Of a stretch of 39,249 nt of DNA, positions 1 to 7,284 are shown in pieces (the stretch's first letter is position 1; each line of letters starts with the position of its first letter). A model generated the notes under the pieces. It did not search any database, had not been told where the DNA came from, and worked only from the letters and a program-made list of their open reading frames with translations. The position numbers and the translations under genes are program-made. This DNA is from an uncultured bacterium (lineage in GTDB: Bacteria; Verrucomicrobiota; Kiritimatiellia; RFP12; UBA3636), in assembly GCA_902761575.1 (NCBI GenBank), contig CACWKU010000006.1, positions 1 through 39,249 on the forward strand, given 5' to 3'.

Positions 1-330
1 ATCGCGGTGAACGGCGAGCTCGACCAGGTCGCCGCCGCGCTCGAGGCGGCGCTGCCGCTCCTCGCCGAGGGCGGGCGCATGGCCGTGATCACGTTCCACT
101 CGCTCGAGGACCGCGCCGTGAAGCGCGCGTTCGCCGAGCACGAGGGCCGCGAGGTCTCGCTCCCGCAGGGCGGCTCGCGCCGCGAGGGCGCCGAGCCCCC
201 GGTCCGCCGCCTCCTGCGCCGGCCCGTCGTCCCGTCCGAGGCCGAATGCGCCGCGAACCCGCGTGCGCGCTCCGCCAAGCTCCGCGCCGTCGAGCGCATC
301 GCTCACGCGACGCGCAATGCCGAATGCTGA
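1..330 (+). CDS. rsmH: 16S rRNA m4C1402 methyltransferase RsmH (MraW), C-terminal part
   Basis: This is the last 109 codons of RsmH, the S-adenosylmethionine-dependent enzyme that N4-methylates C1402 of 16S rRNA. The gene enters from the left edge, because the frame is open to base 1 and begins inside the family motif IAVNGEL. The motif [12 protein letters not shown] and the C-terminal [15 protein letters not shown] are diagnostic of the family. The following FtsL-like and FtsI genes match the usual rsmH-ftsL-ftsI order of the division/cell-wall cluster. The last codons and the stop are built from 7-base repeats (314-334), so the extreme C-terminus (RNAEC) is probably a repeat-derived tail. 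The identity is very safe; the true start lies outside the window. Confidence 0.95.
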   Translation: MAVNGELDQVAAALEAALPLLAEGGRMAVITFHSLEDRAVKRAFAEHEGREVSLPQGGSRREGAEPPVRRLLRRPVVPSEAECAANPRARSAKLRAVERIAHATRNAEC

Positions 331-394
331 ATGCGGCCGCCCGCCACTCGCCACTCGTCACTCTTCACTCGTCACTTTCAACCCTTCAACCTTT
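314..394. repeat. Heptamer tandem repeats between rsmH and the FtsL-like gene
   Basis: Three units of RNAATGC-type heptamers (GCAATGC, CGAATGC, TGAATGC at 314-334) run through the end of rsmH and contain its TGA stop. After a 9-nt spacer come five heptamers of the form YCACTYK (CCACTCG, CCACTCG, TCACTCT, TCACTCG, TCACTTT at 344-378), then two octamers CAACCCTT and CAACCTTT (379-394). The stretch fills nearly the whole gap before the next start codon at 405. Its function is unknown. It shows no Shine-Dalgarno sequence and no convincing promoter. Confidence 0.8.
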
Positions 395-404
395 CCGATC
401 CGAC

Positions 405-809
405 ATGAAGAAGCGTCGTCCGCCTCTCCGAAGATACAAGAACCGCAACCGCTCCTGGGACACGCGCCAGAACACCTTCGCGCTCACGCTCAAGAGCTCG
501 GCGGTGATCGTCCTGCTCGCGCTCGCCGCGATCGCTTACCTGCTCGTCCGCCATTCCAACGAATCGCTCGCCGACGGCATCGTCCGCGAGCAGGCGCGCC
601 AGCGCGCGCTCATGGAGGAGCTTCAGCGCGAGACGGCGAAGTGGAACCACATGCGCTCGCCGGAGAACCTCCGCGCGGTGCTGCTCGCCAACGGCATCGC
701 GATGAACGTGCCGTCGCCCCGCCAGCGCGTCGCGATGCGCGGCCCGGGCGCTCGCCCGTCGGGCGCCCCCGCCGTCGCGACCGGAACCGCCTACGCCGCC
801 AACCGCTAG
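405..809 (+). CDS. FtsL-like small bitopic cell-division protein
   Basis: This is a 134-residue protein with a very basic N-terminus (residues 1-22, rich in Arg and Lys), one membrane segment at about 30-48, and then a periplasmic heptad-rich stretch of about 50-85 (SLADGIVREQARQ..LMEELQRE). This is the layout of FtsL, which pairs with FtsB through a coiled coil and recruits septal peptidoglycan synthesis. The tail (about 105-134) is Ala/Pro/Gly-rich. FtsL sequences are poorly conserved, so the call rests on architecture and position between rsmH and ftsI. The start at ATG 405 is chosen because upstream in-frame codons lie in the repeat tract and in rsmH. No Shine-Dalgarno sequence is visible. 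Confidence 0.75.
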   Translation: MKKRRPPLRRYKNRNRSWDTRQNTFALTLKSSAVIVLLALAAIAYLLVRHSNESLADGIVREQARQRALMEELQRETAKWNHMRSPENLRAVLLANGIAMNVPSPRQRVAMRGPGARPSGAPAVATGTAYAANR

Positions 810-827
810 CCGTCCGGGAGGTCCGCC

Positions 828-2606
828 ATGGGAATGTCCCGCCCGCTCGACGCCTGCGGGCGCTACCTCGCCCGCCCCGGCGTGCGGTTCGCGATCGTCG
901 CGCTTGCGCTCGCGCTCGCGTTCGCCGTCGTGACGCGCAAGCTCGTCCAGGTCCAGCTGCATCCGGACCCCGACCGGATCGTCGTTCCGGGCGTCGTCAC
1001 GAACGTCCTCGCGGCGACCCGCGGGGGCCTCTACGACCGCCACGGCCGGCGGCACCCGCTGGCCGAGTCGTTCCCGCTGTGGAAGGTCGCGATCGACCCG
1101 CTTGCGGTGTCCGGCGAGGACGCGCGCCTCGCCGCCTACCGCGCGCTCGCCGGATGCGGCGCGTTCGACCGCGCGAAGGTCTACGAGGCGCTCGTGTCGA
1201 CCAACGAGACGTTCATCGGCCGGGACGGCCGGGTCCGCGTGAAGCGCTACTTTCCGATCGGCGAGACCGCCGACCGCGCCGTCGCGGACCTGCTCTCGAC
1301 GAACTCCGCCCTCTCGCGCTGCGCGACGAAGGAGCGCATCATCCGGCGCAGCTACCCGCAGGGATCCGCGCTCTGCCACGTCGTGGGATTCGTCAACTCC
1401 CTCGAGGAGCCGCTCGCCGGGCTCGAGCGCACGTGCGACCGCATCCTGCGAGGCACGCCCGGCTACGTCGCGGCCGACGCCTCCGCCACGCGCCGCGCCA
1501 TCGCGTCGCGCCGCCGCGGCTCGCGCGAGCCGGTCGACGGCAACGACGTGATCCTCTCGATCGACCTGGACCTGCAGCTCGCCGTCGAGGAGGCGCTCGA
1601 CGAGGCGATGACGAACGCGCTCCCCCCGCGCGCCGCGTGGGCCGTCGTCCAGGACTGCCGCACCGGCGAGATCCTCGCCATGGCCTCGCGCCCGAACTTC
1701 GAGGTCGCGGCCTTCGGCTCGTCGACGCCGGACGAGCAGAGCAACCGCGCGATCTCCACGGTCTACGAGCCCGGCTCCGTGATGAAGACCTTCGCCGCCG
1801 CCGCCGCGATCGACGAGGGGCTCGTGACGCCCGACACGCTCCTCGACGTCTCCCCCGGCCTCTACTGCGGGCGCCCGCTCCGCGACCACACGCACGGGCA
1901 GAGCGAGCTCACCGTCGCGCAGATGCTCGCGTGGAGCTCCAACCGCGGCGCCTCGCGCCTGGGGATGATGCTCGGCAAGTCCCGGCAGCAGGCGCACCTC
2001 AAGGCGTTCGGCTTCGGGCGGCGCACCGGCCTCCCGCTCCTCGGCGAGAGCGCGGGCCAGACGATCGGCGACGGCTCGGAGCTCAACAACATCCGCACCT
2101 CGATGGGGCAGGGGATGACCGCCACGGCGATCCAGCTCGCCACCGCCTACAGCGCCATCGCGAACGGCGGCCTCCTGATGGAGCCGATCCTCGTGAAGGC
2201 GGTCGCCGCGCCGGACGGGACCGTCCTCACCAACTTCGAGCCGCGCGTCGTCGGCCGTCCCTGCTCGGAGCGGACCGCGCGCCAGGTCGCGGAGATGCTG
2301 CGCGCCGTCGTTTCGCGCGAGGGCACCGCGCGCCGCGCGCGCGTCCCGGGCTACACCGCGGCCGGCAAGACCGGCACCGCGCAGATGGTCGAGAACGGCC
2401 ACTACTCCACGACCGACTACCGCGGTTCGTTCGTCGGGTTCTTCCCCGCGACGGACCCGCGGCTCACGATCCTCGTCACATGCGAGGCGACGCCGAAGCC
2501 GCGCACCGACGGCGGCGTCTGCGCCGCGCCCGTCTTTTCGCGCATCGCGTCGGATGCCGCGCGGATCCTCCAGATCCCCCCGGACGATCCGGACGAGGCG
2601 CCCTAG
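828..2606 (+). CDS. ftsI: Septal peptidoglycan transpeptidase FtsI (PBP3, class B)
   Basis: This is a 592-residue class B penicillin-binding protein that crosslinks septal peptidoglycan in the periplasm. A single membrane anchor lies at about residues 18-38, followed by the pedestal/dimerisation domain (with TRGGLYDRHGR, the usual RG-x-hydrophobic-x-DR motif) and the transpeptidase domain. Active-site motifs are S317-V-M-K320 (in YEPGSVMK), S370-S-N372 and K514-T-G516. The length is normal for the family. ATG 828 is supported by the strong Shine-Dalgarno sequence GGGAGG 6 nt upstream. The gene follows the FtsL-like gene by 18 nt and is probably co-transcribed with it. The usual next genes of the cluster (murE, murF, mraY) are absent; the convergent maf follows instead. 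Confidence 0.95.
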   Translation: MGMSRPLDACGRYLARPGVRFAIVALALALAFAVVTRKLVQVQLHPDPDRIVVPGVVTNVLAATRGGLYDRHGRRHPLAESFPLWKVAIDPLAVSGEDARLAAYRALAGCGAFDRAKVYEALVSTNETFIGRDGRVRVKRYFPIGETADRAVADLLSTNSALSRCATKERIIRRSYPQGSALCHVVGFVNSLEEPLAGLERTCDRILRGTPGYVAADASATRRAIASRRRGSREPVDGNDVILSIDLDLQLAVEEALDEAMTNALPPRAAWAVVQDCRTGEILAMASRPNFEVAAFGSSTPDEQSNRAISTVYEPGSVMKTFAAAAAIDEGLVTPDTLLDVSPGLYCGRPLRDHTHGQSELTVAQMLAWSSNRGASRLGMMLGKSRQQAHLKAFGFGRRTGLPLLGESAGQTIGDGSELNNIRTSMGQGMTATAIQLATAYSAIANGGLLMEPILVKAVAAPDGTVLTNFEPRVVGRPCSERTARQVAEMLRAVVSREGTARRARVPGYTAAGKTGTAQMVENGHYSTTDYRGSFVGFFPATDPRLTILVTCEATPKPRTDGGVCAAPVFSRIASDAARILQIPPDDPDEAP

Positions 2607-3226
2607 CCGCGAGCGGCCCCGCCGGGCGGGGCCGCCAGGAGCCCGTGCGCGGTGAGCCACGGCCCGACGCGCTCCGCGGGAAGGCCCATGACGTTCGTGA
2701 AGGACCCGGAAAGGGATTCGACGACGCGGTCGCCCATCGTCGCGATGTCGTAGGCCCCCGCGCGGTCGAGCGTGCGCGCGTCGCGAAGGTAGCCCCGCGC
2801 GTCCGCGCGCGTGAGAACCCGGAACCGGACGGCGGACGTCTCGACGAAGACGTCGGGCTCCCCGCCGCGGCCCGGCGCGGAGGCGGCCACCGCCGTGCGC
2901 ACGAGGTGCTCGCGGCCGGAGAGCCGCAGCAGCGTCGCGACGGCGTCCTCGGGGTCGCGCGGCTTGCCGATCGCCTCGCCGTCGAGTTCGACGAGCGTGT
3001 CCGCCGCGAGCACGGCGCGATCGGGACCGGCGGAGCGGACGGCGGCGGCGTGCTTGGCGAGCGCCGCCGCGCGGACGCGCGCGACCGGATCGGGGAGGAG
3101 CGGCTCCTCCGCGTCCGCGGGCCGCACGACGAATCTCGCCCCGAGCTGCGCGAGGATCGCCGCGCGGCGCGGCGAGGCGGAGGCGAGGACGAGCCGGGGC
3201 TCGGATTCGGACGGAAGGGGAGGCAT
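2603..3226 (-). CDS. maf: Maf-family nucleoside triphosphate pyrophosphatase
   Basis: This is a 207-residue Maf/YhdE/YceF-family pyrophosphatase. The family hydrolyses non-canonical or pyrimidine (d)NTPs and has been linked to septum inhibition. The P-loop-like signature LASASPRR is at residues 14-21, and the conserved blocks DTLVELDGEAIGKP and GAYDIATMG follow. The start is taken at ATG 3226, so that the protein begins 13 residues before the signature as in the family; a longer frame to 3262 would run through the promoter. The stop codon overlaps the ftsI stop on the other strand within the palindrome CTAG (2603-2606). A near-leaderless promoter is seen at 3234-3262. Confidence 0.92.
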   Translation of the reverse strand: MPPLPSESEPRLVLASASPRRAAILAQLGARFVVRPADAEEPLLPDPVARVRAAALAKHAAAVRSAGPDRAVLAADTLVELDGEAIGKPRDPEDAVATLLRLSGREHLVRTAVAASAPGRGGEPDVFVETSAVRFRVLTRADARGYLRDARTLDRAGAYDIATMGDRVVESLSGSFTNVMGLPAERVGPWLTAHGLLAAPPGGAARG

Positions 3227-3233
3227 GCCGGCC

Positions 3234-3262
3234 AGTCTACCATGGGCCCGCCGCCGGGACAA
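3234..3262 (-). promoter_or_regulatory. Sigma70-type promoter for maf, predicted leaderless
   Basis: Read on the minus strand, the -35 TTGTCC (3257-3262) is separated by 17 nt from the -10 TAGACT (3234-3239). Only 7 nt lie between the -10 and the maf ATG, so transcription should begin at or next to the start codon. It is back to back with the TTGACA promoter of the TPR gene (-35 at 3269-3274). Confidence 0.5.
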
Positions 3263-3268
3263 GCCGCC

Positions 3269-3297
3269 TTGACAATCGGCCGGTTTCGTGGGATGAT
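3269..3297 (+). promoter_or_regulatory. Sigma70-type promoter for the TPR-LysM gene pair
   Basis: A perfect -35 TTGACA (3269-3274) is followed after 17 nt by GATGAT (3292-3297, 4 of 6 matches to TATAAT). The start codon of the TPR gene is at 3378, giving a leader of about 75 nt. It is divergent from the maf promoter. Confidence 0.5.
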
Positions 3298-3377
3298 TCC
3301 CGGACTTGCGGAAAACGGCTCCCGCGTGGGGGCCGTCCGTTTTGCGACAACCCTTTCACCCATCCGGAACCTACCCA

Positions 3378-4826
3378 ATGGCAGACGAAACCACCGAGGT
3401 CCAGGCCCCCGCCGAGGAGCCCGAGAAGCCCGTCCCCCAGAACATCCGCAACCTCCACATCAAGGCCCAGGGCTCGCTCGAGCGCAACCCCGACCTGGCG
3501 ATCGACCTCCTGCTGCGCTGCGTCACGGCCTGCCCGTGGTTCCTGCAGGCGCGCACCGACCTGCGCAAGGCGGAGATCGGCCGCTACCTCCTCAAGCACA
3601 ACGGCAAGGTGGCGGTAAGCCCCCTCGCGGCCGCGCAGGCCTTCTTCCCGAAGATGAAGATCGCCGGGCTCGTGAAGAAGCAGAAGTTCGCCGAGGCGCT
3701 CGTCGAGTGCGAGAAGCTGCTCCTCAACGACCCGCTCAACATCCACTTCGTGAAGCTCTTCGCGGAGACCGCGATCGCCGCCGGGCGCAGCCCCGCGGGC
3801 CTGATGACGATGGAGCTGGCGAAGGAGCACATCCCCGCGAACGACGTCGACGCGACGCTCGTCCTCGGCCAGCTCTACTTCCAGACGAAGAACTACCCGA
3901 AGGCCGTCGAGTGCTTCGACATCGTCCACCGCGCGCGCCCGACGGACGCCGCGATCGGCAAGATGCTCAAGGACGCCGAGGCGCTCAACACGTCCGGCAC
4001 GTGGGAGGAGGCGGCCGAGGCCGGCGACTTCCGCAAGGCGTTCCAGGACAAGAAGATGGTCGAGGAGCTCGATGCCGCCAACAAGTCCGTCAAGACCGCG
4101 GACGACGCGCAGAAGATCATCGCCGAGACGCTCCGCAAGATCGAGAAGGAGCCGAAGAACGTCAACTACTATCTGGCGCTCGTCAATCTCTACCTCCAGC
4201 AGAAGCAGTACGACGAGGCGCTCCAGGCGATCGACAAGTGCCGCTCGGTCGTCGGCCAGGACCCGCAGCTCGACCTGCGCTACGCCGTCGTCAAGACCGA
4301 GAAGTACGACACCGACATCGCCGCGCTGCGCGAGGCCGGCCAGACCGAGCAGGCCGACGCCCTCCAGGCCGAGCGCGACCAGTACGTCTTCGACGACATC
4401 GCGGACCGCGTCCAGCGCTACCCCAACGACCAGCACCTGCGCTTCCAGCTCGGCGAGCAGTACTGGAAGTACCGCGACCGCGACCCGGCGCTCGTCGACG
4501 AGGCGCTGCAGCAGTTCCAGATCTCGCAGCGCTCCCCGAAGGACCGCGTCGCCTCGCTCTACCTCATGGCGCACTGCTTCGTCGAGAAGGGGATGATGGA
4601 CATGGCGATCGAGCAGCTCAAGTCCTCGCTCGAGCTCCTGCCCGGGATGGACAAGCAGAAGATGGACGTGTTCTACATGCTCGGCGAGCTCTACGAGAAG
4701 GAGGGCCGCCTCGACGACGCCTCCAAGTACTTCAAGGAGATCTACCGCGCGGACGTCACCTACAAGGACATCTCCGACCGCGTCCAGCGCATCTACGCCG
4801 CGCAGAAGGAGCAGGGCAATGCGTAG
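3378..4826 (+). CDS. Cytoplasmic tetratricopeptide-repeat protein
   Basis: This is a 482-residue, highly charged protein with no signal peptide and no membrane segment. TPR-type helix pairs are visible: around residues 90-130 (KKQKFAEALVECEKLLLNDP), 150-185 (LGQLYFQTKNYPKAVECFDIVHRARP), 255-285 (LALVNLYLQQKQYDEALQAIDKC) and 380-465 (AIEQLKSSLELLP, LGELYEKEGRLDDASKYFKEIY). It is probably a protein-protein scaffold; no enzyme motif is visible. The start ATG 3378 gives MADETTEVQ; no Shine-Dalgarno sequence is seen. Its last 8 bases overlap the start of the LysM lipoprotein gene, so the two are translationally coupled and may work together in the envelope. The specific role is unknown. Confidence 0.85.
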   Translation: MADETTEVQAPAEEPEKPVPQNIRNLHIKAQGSLERNPDLAIDLLLRCVTACPWFLQARTDLRKAEIGRYLLKHNGKVAVSPLAAAQAFFPKMKIAGLVKKQKFAEALVECEKLLLNDPLNIHFVKLFAETAIAAGRSPAGLMTMELAKEHIPANDVDATLVLGQLYFQTKNYPKAVECFDIVHRARPTDAAIGKMLKDAEALNTSGTWEEAAEAGDFRKAFQDKKMVEELDAANKSVKTADDAQKIIAETLRKIEKEPKNVNYYLALVNLYLQQKQYDEALQAIDKCRSVVGQDPQLDLRYAVVKTEKYDTDIAALREAGQTEQADALQAERDQYVFDDIADRVQRYPNDQHLRFQLGEQYWKYRDRDPALVDEALQQFQISQRSPKDRVASLYLMAHCFVEKGMMDMAIEQLKSSLELLPGMDKQKMDVFYMLGELYEKEGRLDDASKYFKEIYRADVTYKDISDRVQRIYAAQKEQGNA

Positions 4827-5508
4827 CCGCGCCGCGCTTCTCCTCGCCGCCGCCGCGCTGCTCGCGACCGGCTGCTACACGGACCCCGCCACCGGGCGGC
4901 TCGTCTTCGGGCGCGGGCCCAAGGGCCCGACCCCGGAGCAGGTCCGGATGCAGCGGATGGAGCAGACGATCAGCGAGCTGCAGAACCAGAACCGCTCGCT
5001 CCGCAACGAGCTGGACGACGTCGGCACGTCGATGAACGACGTCGCGACGCGCTCCGCGCAGAACACCGCCGCGAACGACGCGCGCGGGCAGGACGTCGTC
5101 GCGCTCCGCGCCGAGATCGCGACGCTGCGCAACCGCGTCGCCGCGCTCGAGGGCCAGCTCGCGAAGGTCCCGCAGGCCATCACCGCGGCCGTCTCCTCCG
5201 AGCACCAGGCGATCGTCTCCGAGGTGAACAAGGCCATCGCCGCCTCCGACGCCCGCACGGAGCGGCAGATCCAGCAGGCCGTGCGCCAGGCCGCGCAGTC
5301 GCGCCCCTCCGGCGGCTCCTCCTCCGGCCGCCCCTCCGGCTCCGCGCCGGCCGGCGACTACTATGAGTACGAGGTCCAGTCCGGCCAGACCCTCTCCGAG
5401 ATCGCCCACGCGTTCAACTGCACCGTGAAGGAGATCATGCAGGCCAGCGGCATCCAGGACGCCTCGAAGATCCGCGTCGGCCAGAAGATCTACATCCCCG
5501 CCAAGTAG
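4819..5508 (+). CDS. LysM-domain lipoprotein with coiled coil
   Basis: This is a 229-residue exported protein. A lipoprotein signal peptide with lipobox LATGC (Cys19) is followed by a long heptad-rich coiled coil (about 45-150), a Ser/Gly/Pro linker (about 160-180) and a C-terminal LysM domain (about 181-229: YEVQSGQTLSEIAHAF..IRVGQKIYIP). LysM binds N-acetylglucosamine-containing glycans, typically peptidoglycan, so the protein probably tethers the outer membrane or a partner to the wall. The start codon lies inside the end of the TPR gene (overlap 4819-4826). No catalytic domain is attached, so it is likely structural or an adaptor. Confidence 0.9.
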   Translation: MRSRAALLLAAAALLATGCYTDPATGRLVFGRGPKGPTPEQVRMQRMEQTISELQNQNRSLRNELDDVGTSMNDVATRSAQNTAANDARGQDVVALRAEIATLRNRVAALEGQLAKVPQAITAAVSSEHQAIVSEVNKAIAASDARTERQIQQAVRQAAQSRPSGGSSSGRPSGSAPAGDYYEYEVQSGQTLSEIAHAFNCTVKEIMQASGIQDASKIRVGQKIYIPAK

Positions 5509-5545
5509 TCTACCGCCCCCCACACCTCCAAAACCGATTCTCCCC

Positions 5546-6403
5546 ATGAACATTCCCGACAAGCACGATCTCACCGGCAAGGTCGCCGTCGTCACCGGCG
5601 GCGGCGGCGTCCTCTGCTCCACCCTCGCCCGCGCGCTCGCCGCGGCCGGCGCCAAGGTGGCCGTCCTCGACCTGCGCGAGGAGGCCGCGAGGAAGGTCGC
5701 CGACGCGATCGCCGCCGAGGGCGGCGTCGCGAAGGGCTACGCCTGCAACGTCCTCGAGAAGGAGTCGCTCGAGGCGACCCGCGCCGCGGTCGAGGCCGAC
5801 CTCGGCCCGGTCGACGTGCTGCTCAACGGCGCTGGCGGCAACCACCCGAAGGGCACGACCTCCAACGAGCGCCTCACGGCCGCGGACCTCGCGGCCGCCG
5901 ACCCCGGGCTCAAGACGTTCTACGACCTCGACCCGGCCGGCATCCAGTTCGTCTTCAACCTCAACATCCTTGGCACGCTCCTGCCGACGCAGGTCTTCAC
6001 GAAGGGGATGGTCGAGCGCGGCCGCGGCACGATCCTCAACATCTCGTCGATGAACGCGTTCCGCCCGCTCACGAAGATCCCCGCCTACTCGGCGGCGAAG
6101 GCCGGCGTCTCGAACTTCACGCAGTGGCTCGCGGTGCACTTCTCGCAGGCCGGCGTCCGCGTGAACGCGATCGCGCCCGGCTTCTTCCTCACGGACCAGA
6201 ACCGCGCGCTGCTCACGAACCCGGACGGCTCGCTCACCGCGCGCGGCAACAAGATCATGTCGCTCACGCCGATGGGCCGCTTCGGCGACCCGGAGGACCT
6301 CGTCGGCGCCGTGCTGTGGCTGCTCGACGACAAGGCCGCGGCGTTCGTGACCGGCGTCGTCCTGCCGATCGACGGCGGGTTCAACGCCTTCTCCGGCGTC
6401 TAG
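5546..6403 (+). CDS. SDR oxidoreductase, D-mannonate oxidoreductase (fructuronate reductase)-like
   Basis: This is a 285-residue short-chain dehydrogenase/reductase. The Rossmann glycine motif is TGGGGVLCS (about 17-25), a cofactor acidic residue is in VAVLDLR, the NAG-type motif is LLNGAGGNHP, and the catalytic residues are Ser168, Tyr181 and Lys185 (YSAAK). The sequence around GTLLPTQVF, SSMNAFRPLTKIPAYSAAKAG and TGVVLPIDGGF resembles the SDR subfamily annotated as D-mannonate oxidoreductase in glucuronate catabolism. That is recognition from memory and was not checked by search. No other hexuronate genes are nearby, so the substrate remains open. There is no Shine-Dalgarno sequence before ATG 5546. 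Confidence 0.85.
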   Translation: MNIPDKHDLTGKVAVVTGGGGVLCSTLARALAAAGAKVAVLDLREEAARKVADAIAAEGGVAKGYACNVLEKESLEATRAAVEADLGPVDVLLNGAGGNHPKGTTSNERLTAADLAAADPGLKTFYDLDPAGIQFVFNLNILGTLLPTQVFTKGMVERGRGTILNISSMNAFRPLTKIPAYSAAKAGVSNFTQWLAVHFSQAGVRVNAIAPGFFLTDQNRALLTNPDGSLTARGNKIMSLTPMGRFGDPEDLVGAVLWLLDDKAAAFVTGVVLPIDGGFNAFSGV

Positions 6404-6429
6404 CGCGCCCCAGCCCCGAGGCCGACCGC

Positions 6430-7257
6430 ATGAGCCGCCGGAAGAAGAAGAACACGGAGAAGAAGGGCGCCGACCTGCTGCGCGAGTGGCAGCGCGAGCG
6501 CCTGCTCCGCGACCGGGAGCTGCCCGTCCCCGCGACGGGCCCCTCCGAGGTGACGCTCCTCGCCTACCATTTCCGCCCCGAGGCGCAGGAGGAGGAGCGC
6601 TTCCCGTACCTCGAGTGCGCCATCCGCGAATCGTGGCGGCAGTGCGGGTTCCTGCACACCGTCGTCGTGACACACGCCGCGTCCCCGGCGCTGCGCGCGT
6701 TCGCGGAGCCGTTCGGGATCCATTTCGAGATCCAGGAGGAGCCCTCGCTCGTCCCGGGCCGCCCCGAGACGATGGGCGTCGACATGGCGACGCGCCTGCA
6801 CGAGCGCTTCGCGACGCCGCTCGTCCTCGTCGTGCAGGACGACGCCTTCCCGCTCCGCCCCGGGCTCGGGAGCTTCGTCGACGACTGCGACTTCGCCGGC
6901 GCGCCGCTGCTGCGCGACCACTGGTGGACGAACATGCTGGCCCGCTACACGAACGGCCACGCGATGGACGGCGCCTTCTCGCTCCGCTCCCGCGCGATCT
7001 GCGAGCGCTCGGCGGCCGAGTGGAAGGCGCGCGGCCCGCGCTCGCCCGGGCGCGGCTTCGCGGAGAACCTGTGGTACACGCGGACGCTTCCGCGCCATTC
7101 GCTCTCGTACCGCTACGCGGCGAAGCTGCCGTCCGCGCGCGAGGCGATCCGCTTCGCCTACGCCGGGACCGGCCCGTTCACGGGAAAGATCCCGCCCTTC
7201 GGCTTCCACGGCGCCGCAGCCTTCCGCGCGCTCCACGCCGCCGGGAAGATTCTCTAG
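6430..7257 (+). CDS. DUF5672-type putative glycosyltransferase
   Basis: This is a 275-residue protein with a Lys-rich N-terminus. The core matches the DUF5672 pattern: LLAYHFRPEAQEEERFPYLECAIRESW, then VVVTHAASP, then LVLVVQDDAFPLRPG with a DxD-like acidic pair, then CDFAGAPLL (the family's D-[FY]-[IA]-GAPW-like block), and an aromatic-rich end. The family is thought to have a GT-A-like glycosyltransferase fold; this is inference. ATG 6430 has a weak GAGG 8 nt upstream. The next gene, a GT4 glycosyltransferase, begins 27 nt downstream, which supports a role in glycan assembly. Donor and acceptor are unknown. Confidence 0.7.
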   Translation: MSRRKKKNTEKKGADLLREWQRERLLRDRELPVPATGPSEVTLLAYHFRPEAQEEERFPYLECAIRESWRQCGFLHTVVVTHAASPALRAFAEPFGIHFEIQEEPSLVPGRPETMGVDMATRLHERFATPLVLVVQDDAFPLRPGLGSFVDDCDFAGAPLLRDHWWTNMLARYTNGHAMDGAFSLRSRAICERSAAEWKARGPRSPGRGFAENLWYTRTLPRHSLSYRYAAKLPSAREAIRFAYAGTGPFTGKIPPFGFHGAAAFRALHAAGKIL

Positions 7258-7284
7258 GGCCCTGCGGGACGGCAACGCGAAGGC

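Noticed and set aside
263..5035. Very long open frames overlapping known genes, also 378-2660 minus, 33301-38061 minus and 34086-38414 plus
   Set aside because: They are Arg/Ala/Pro- or Glu/Val/Gly-rich shadow frames caused by high GC; the real genes on the other frames have clear family motifs.
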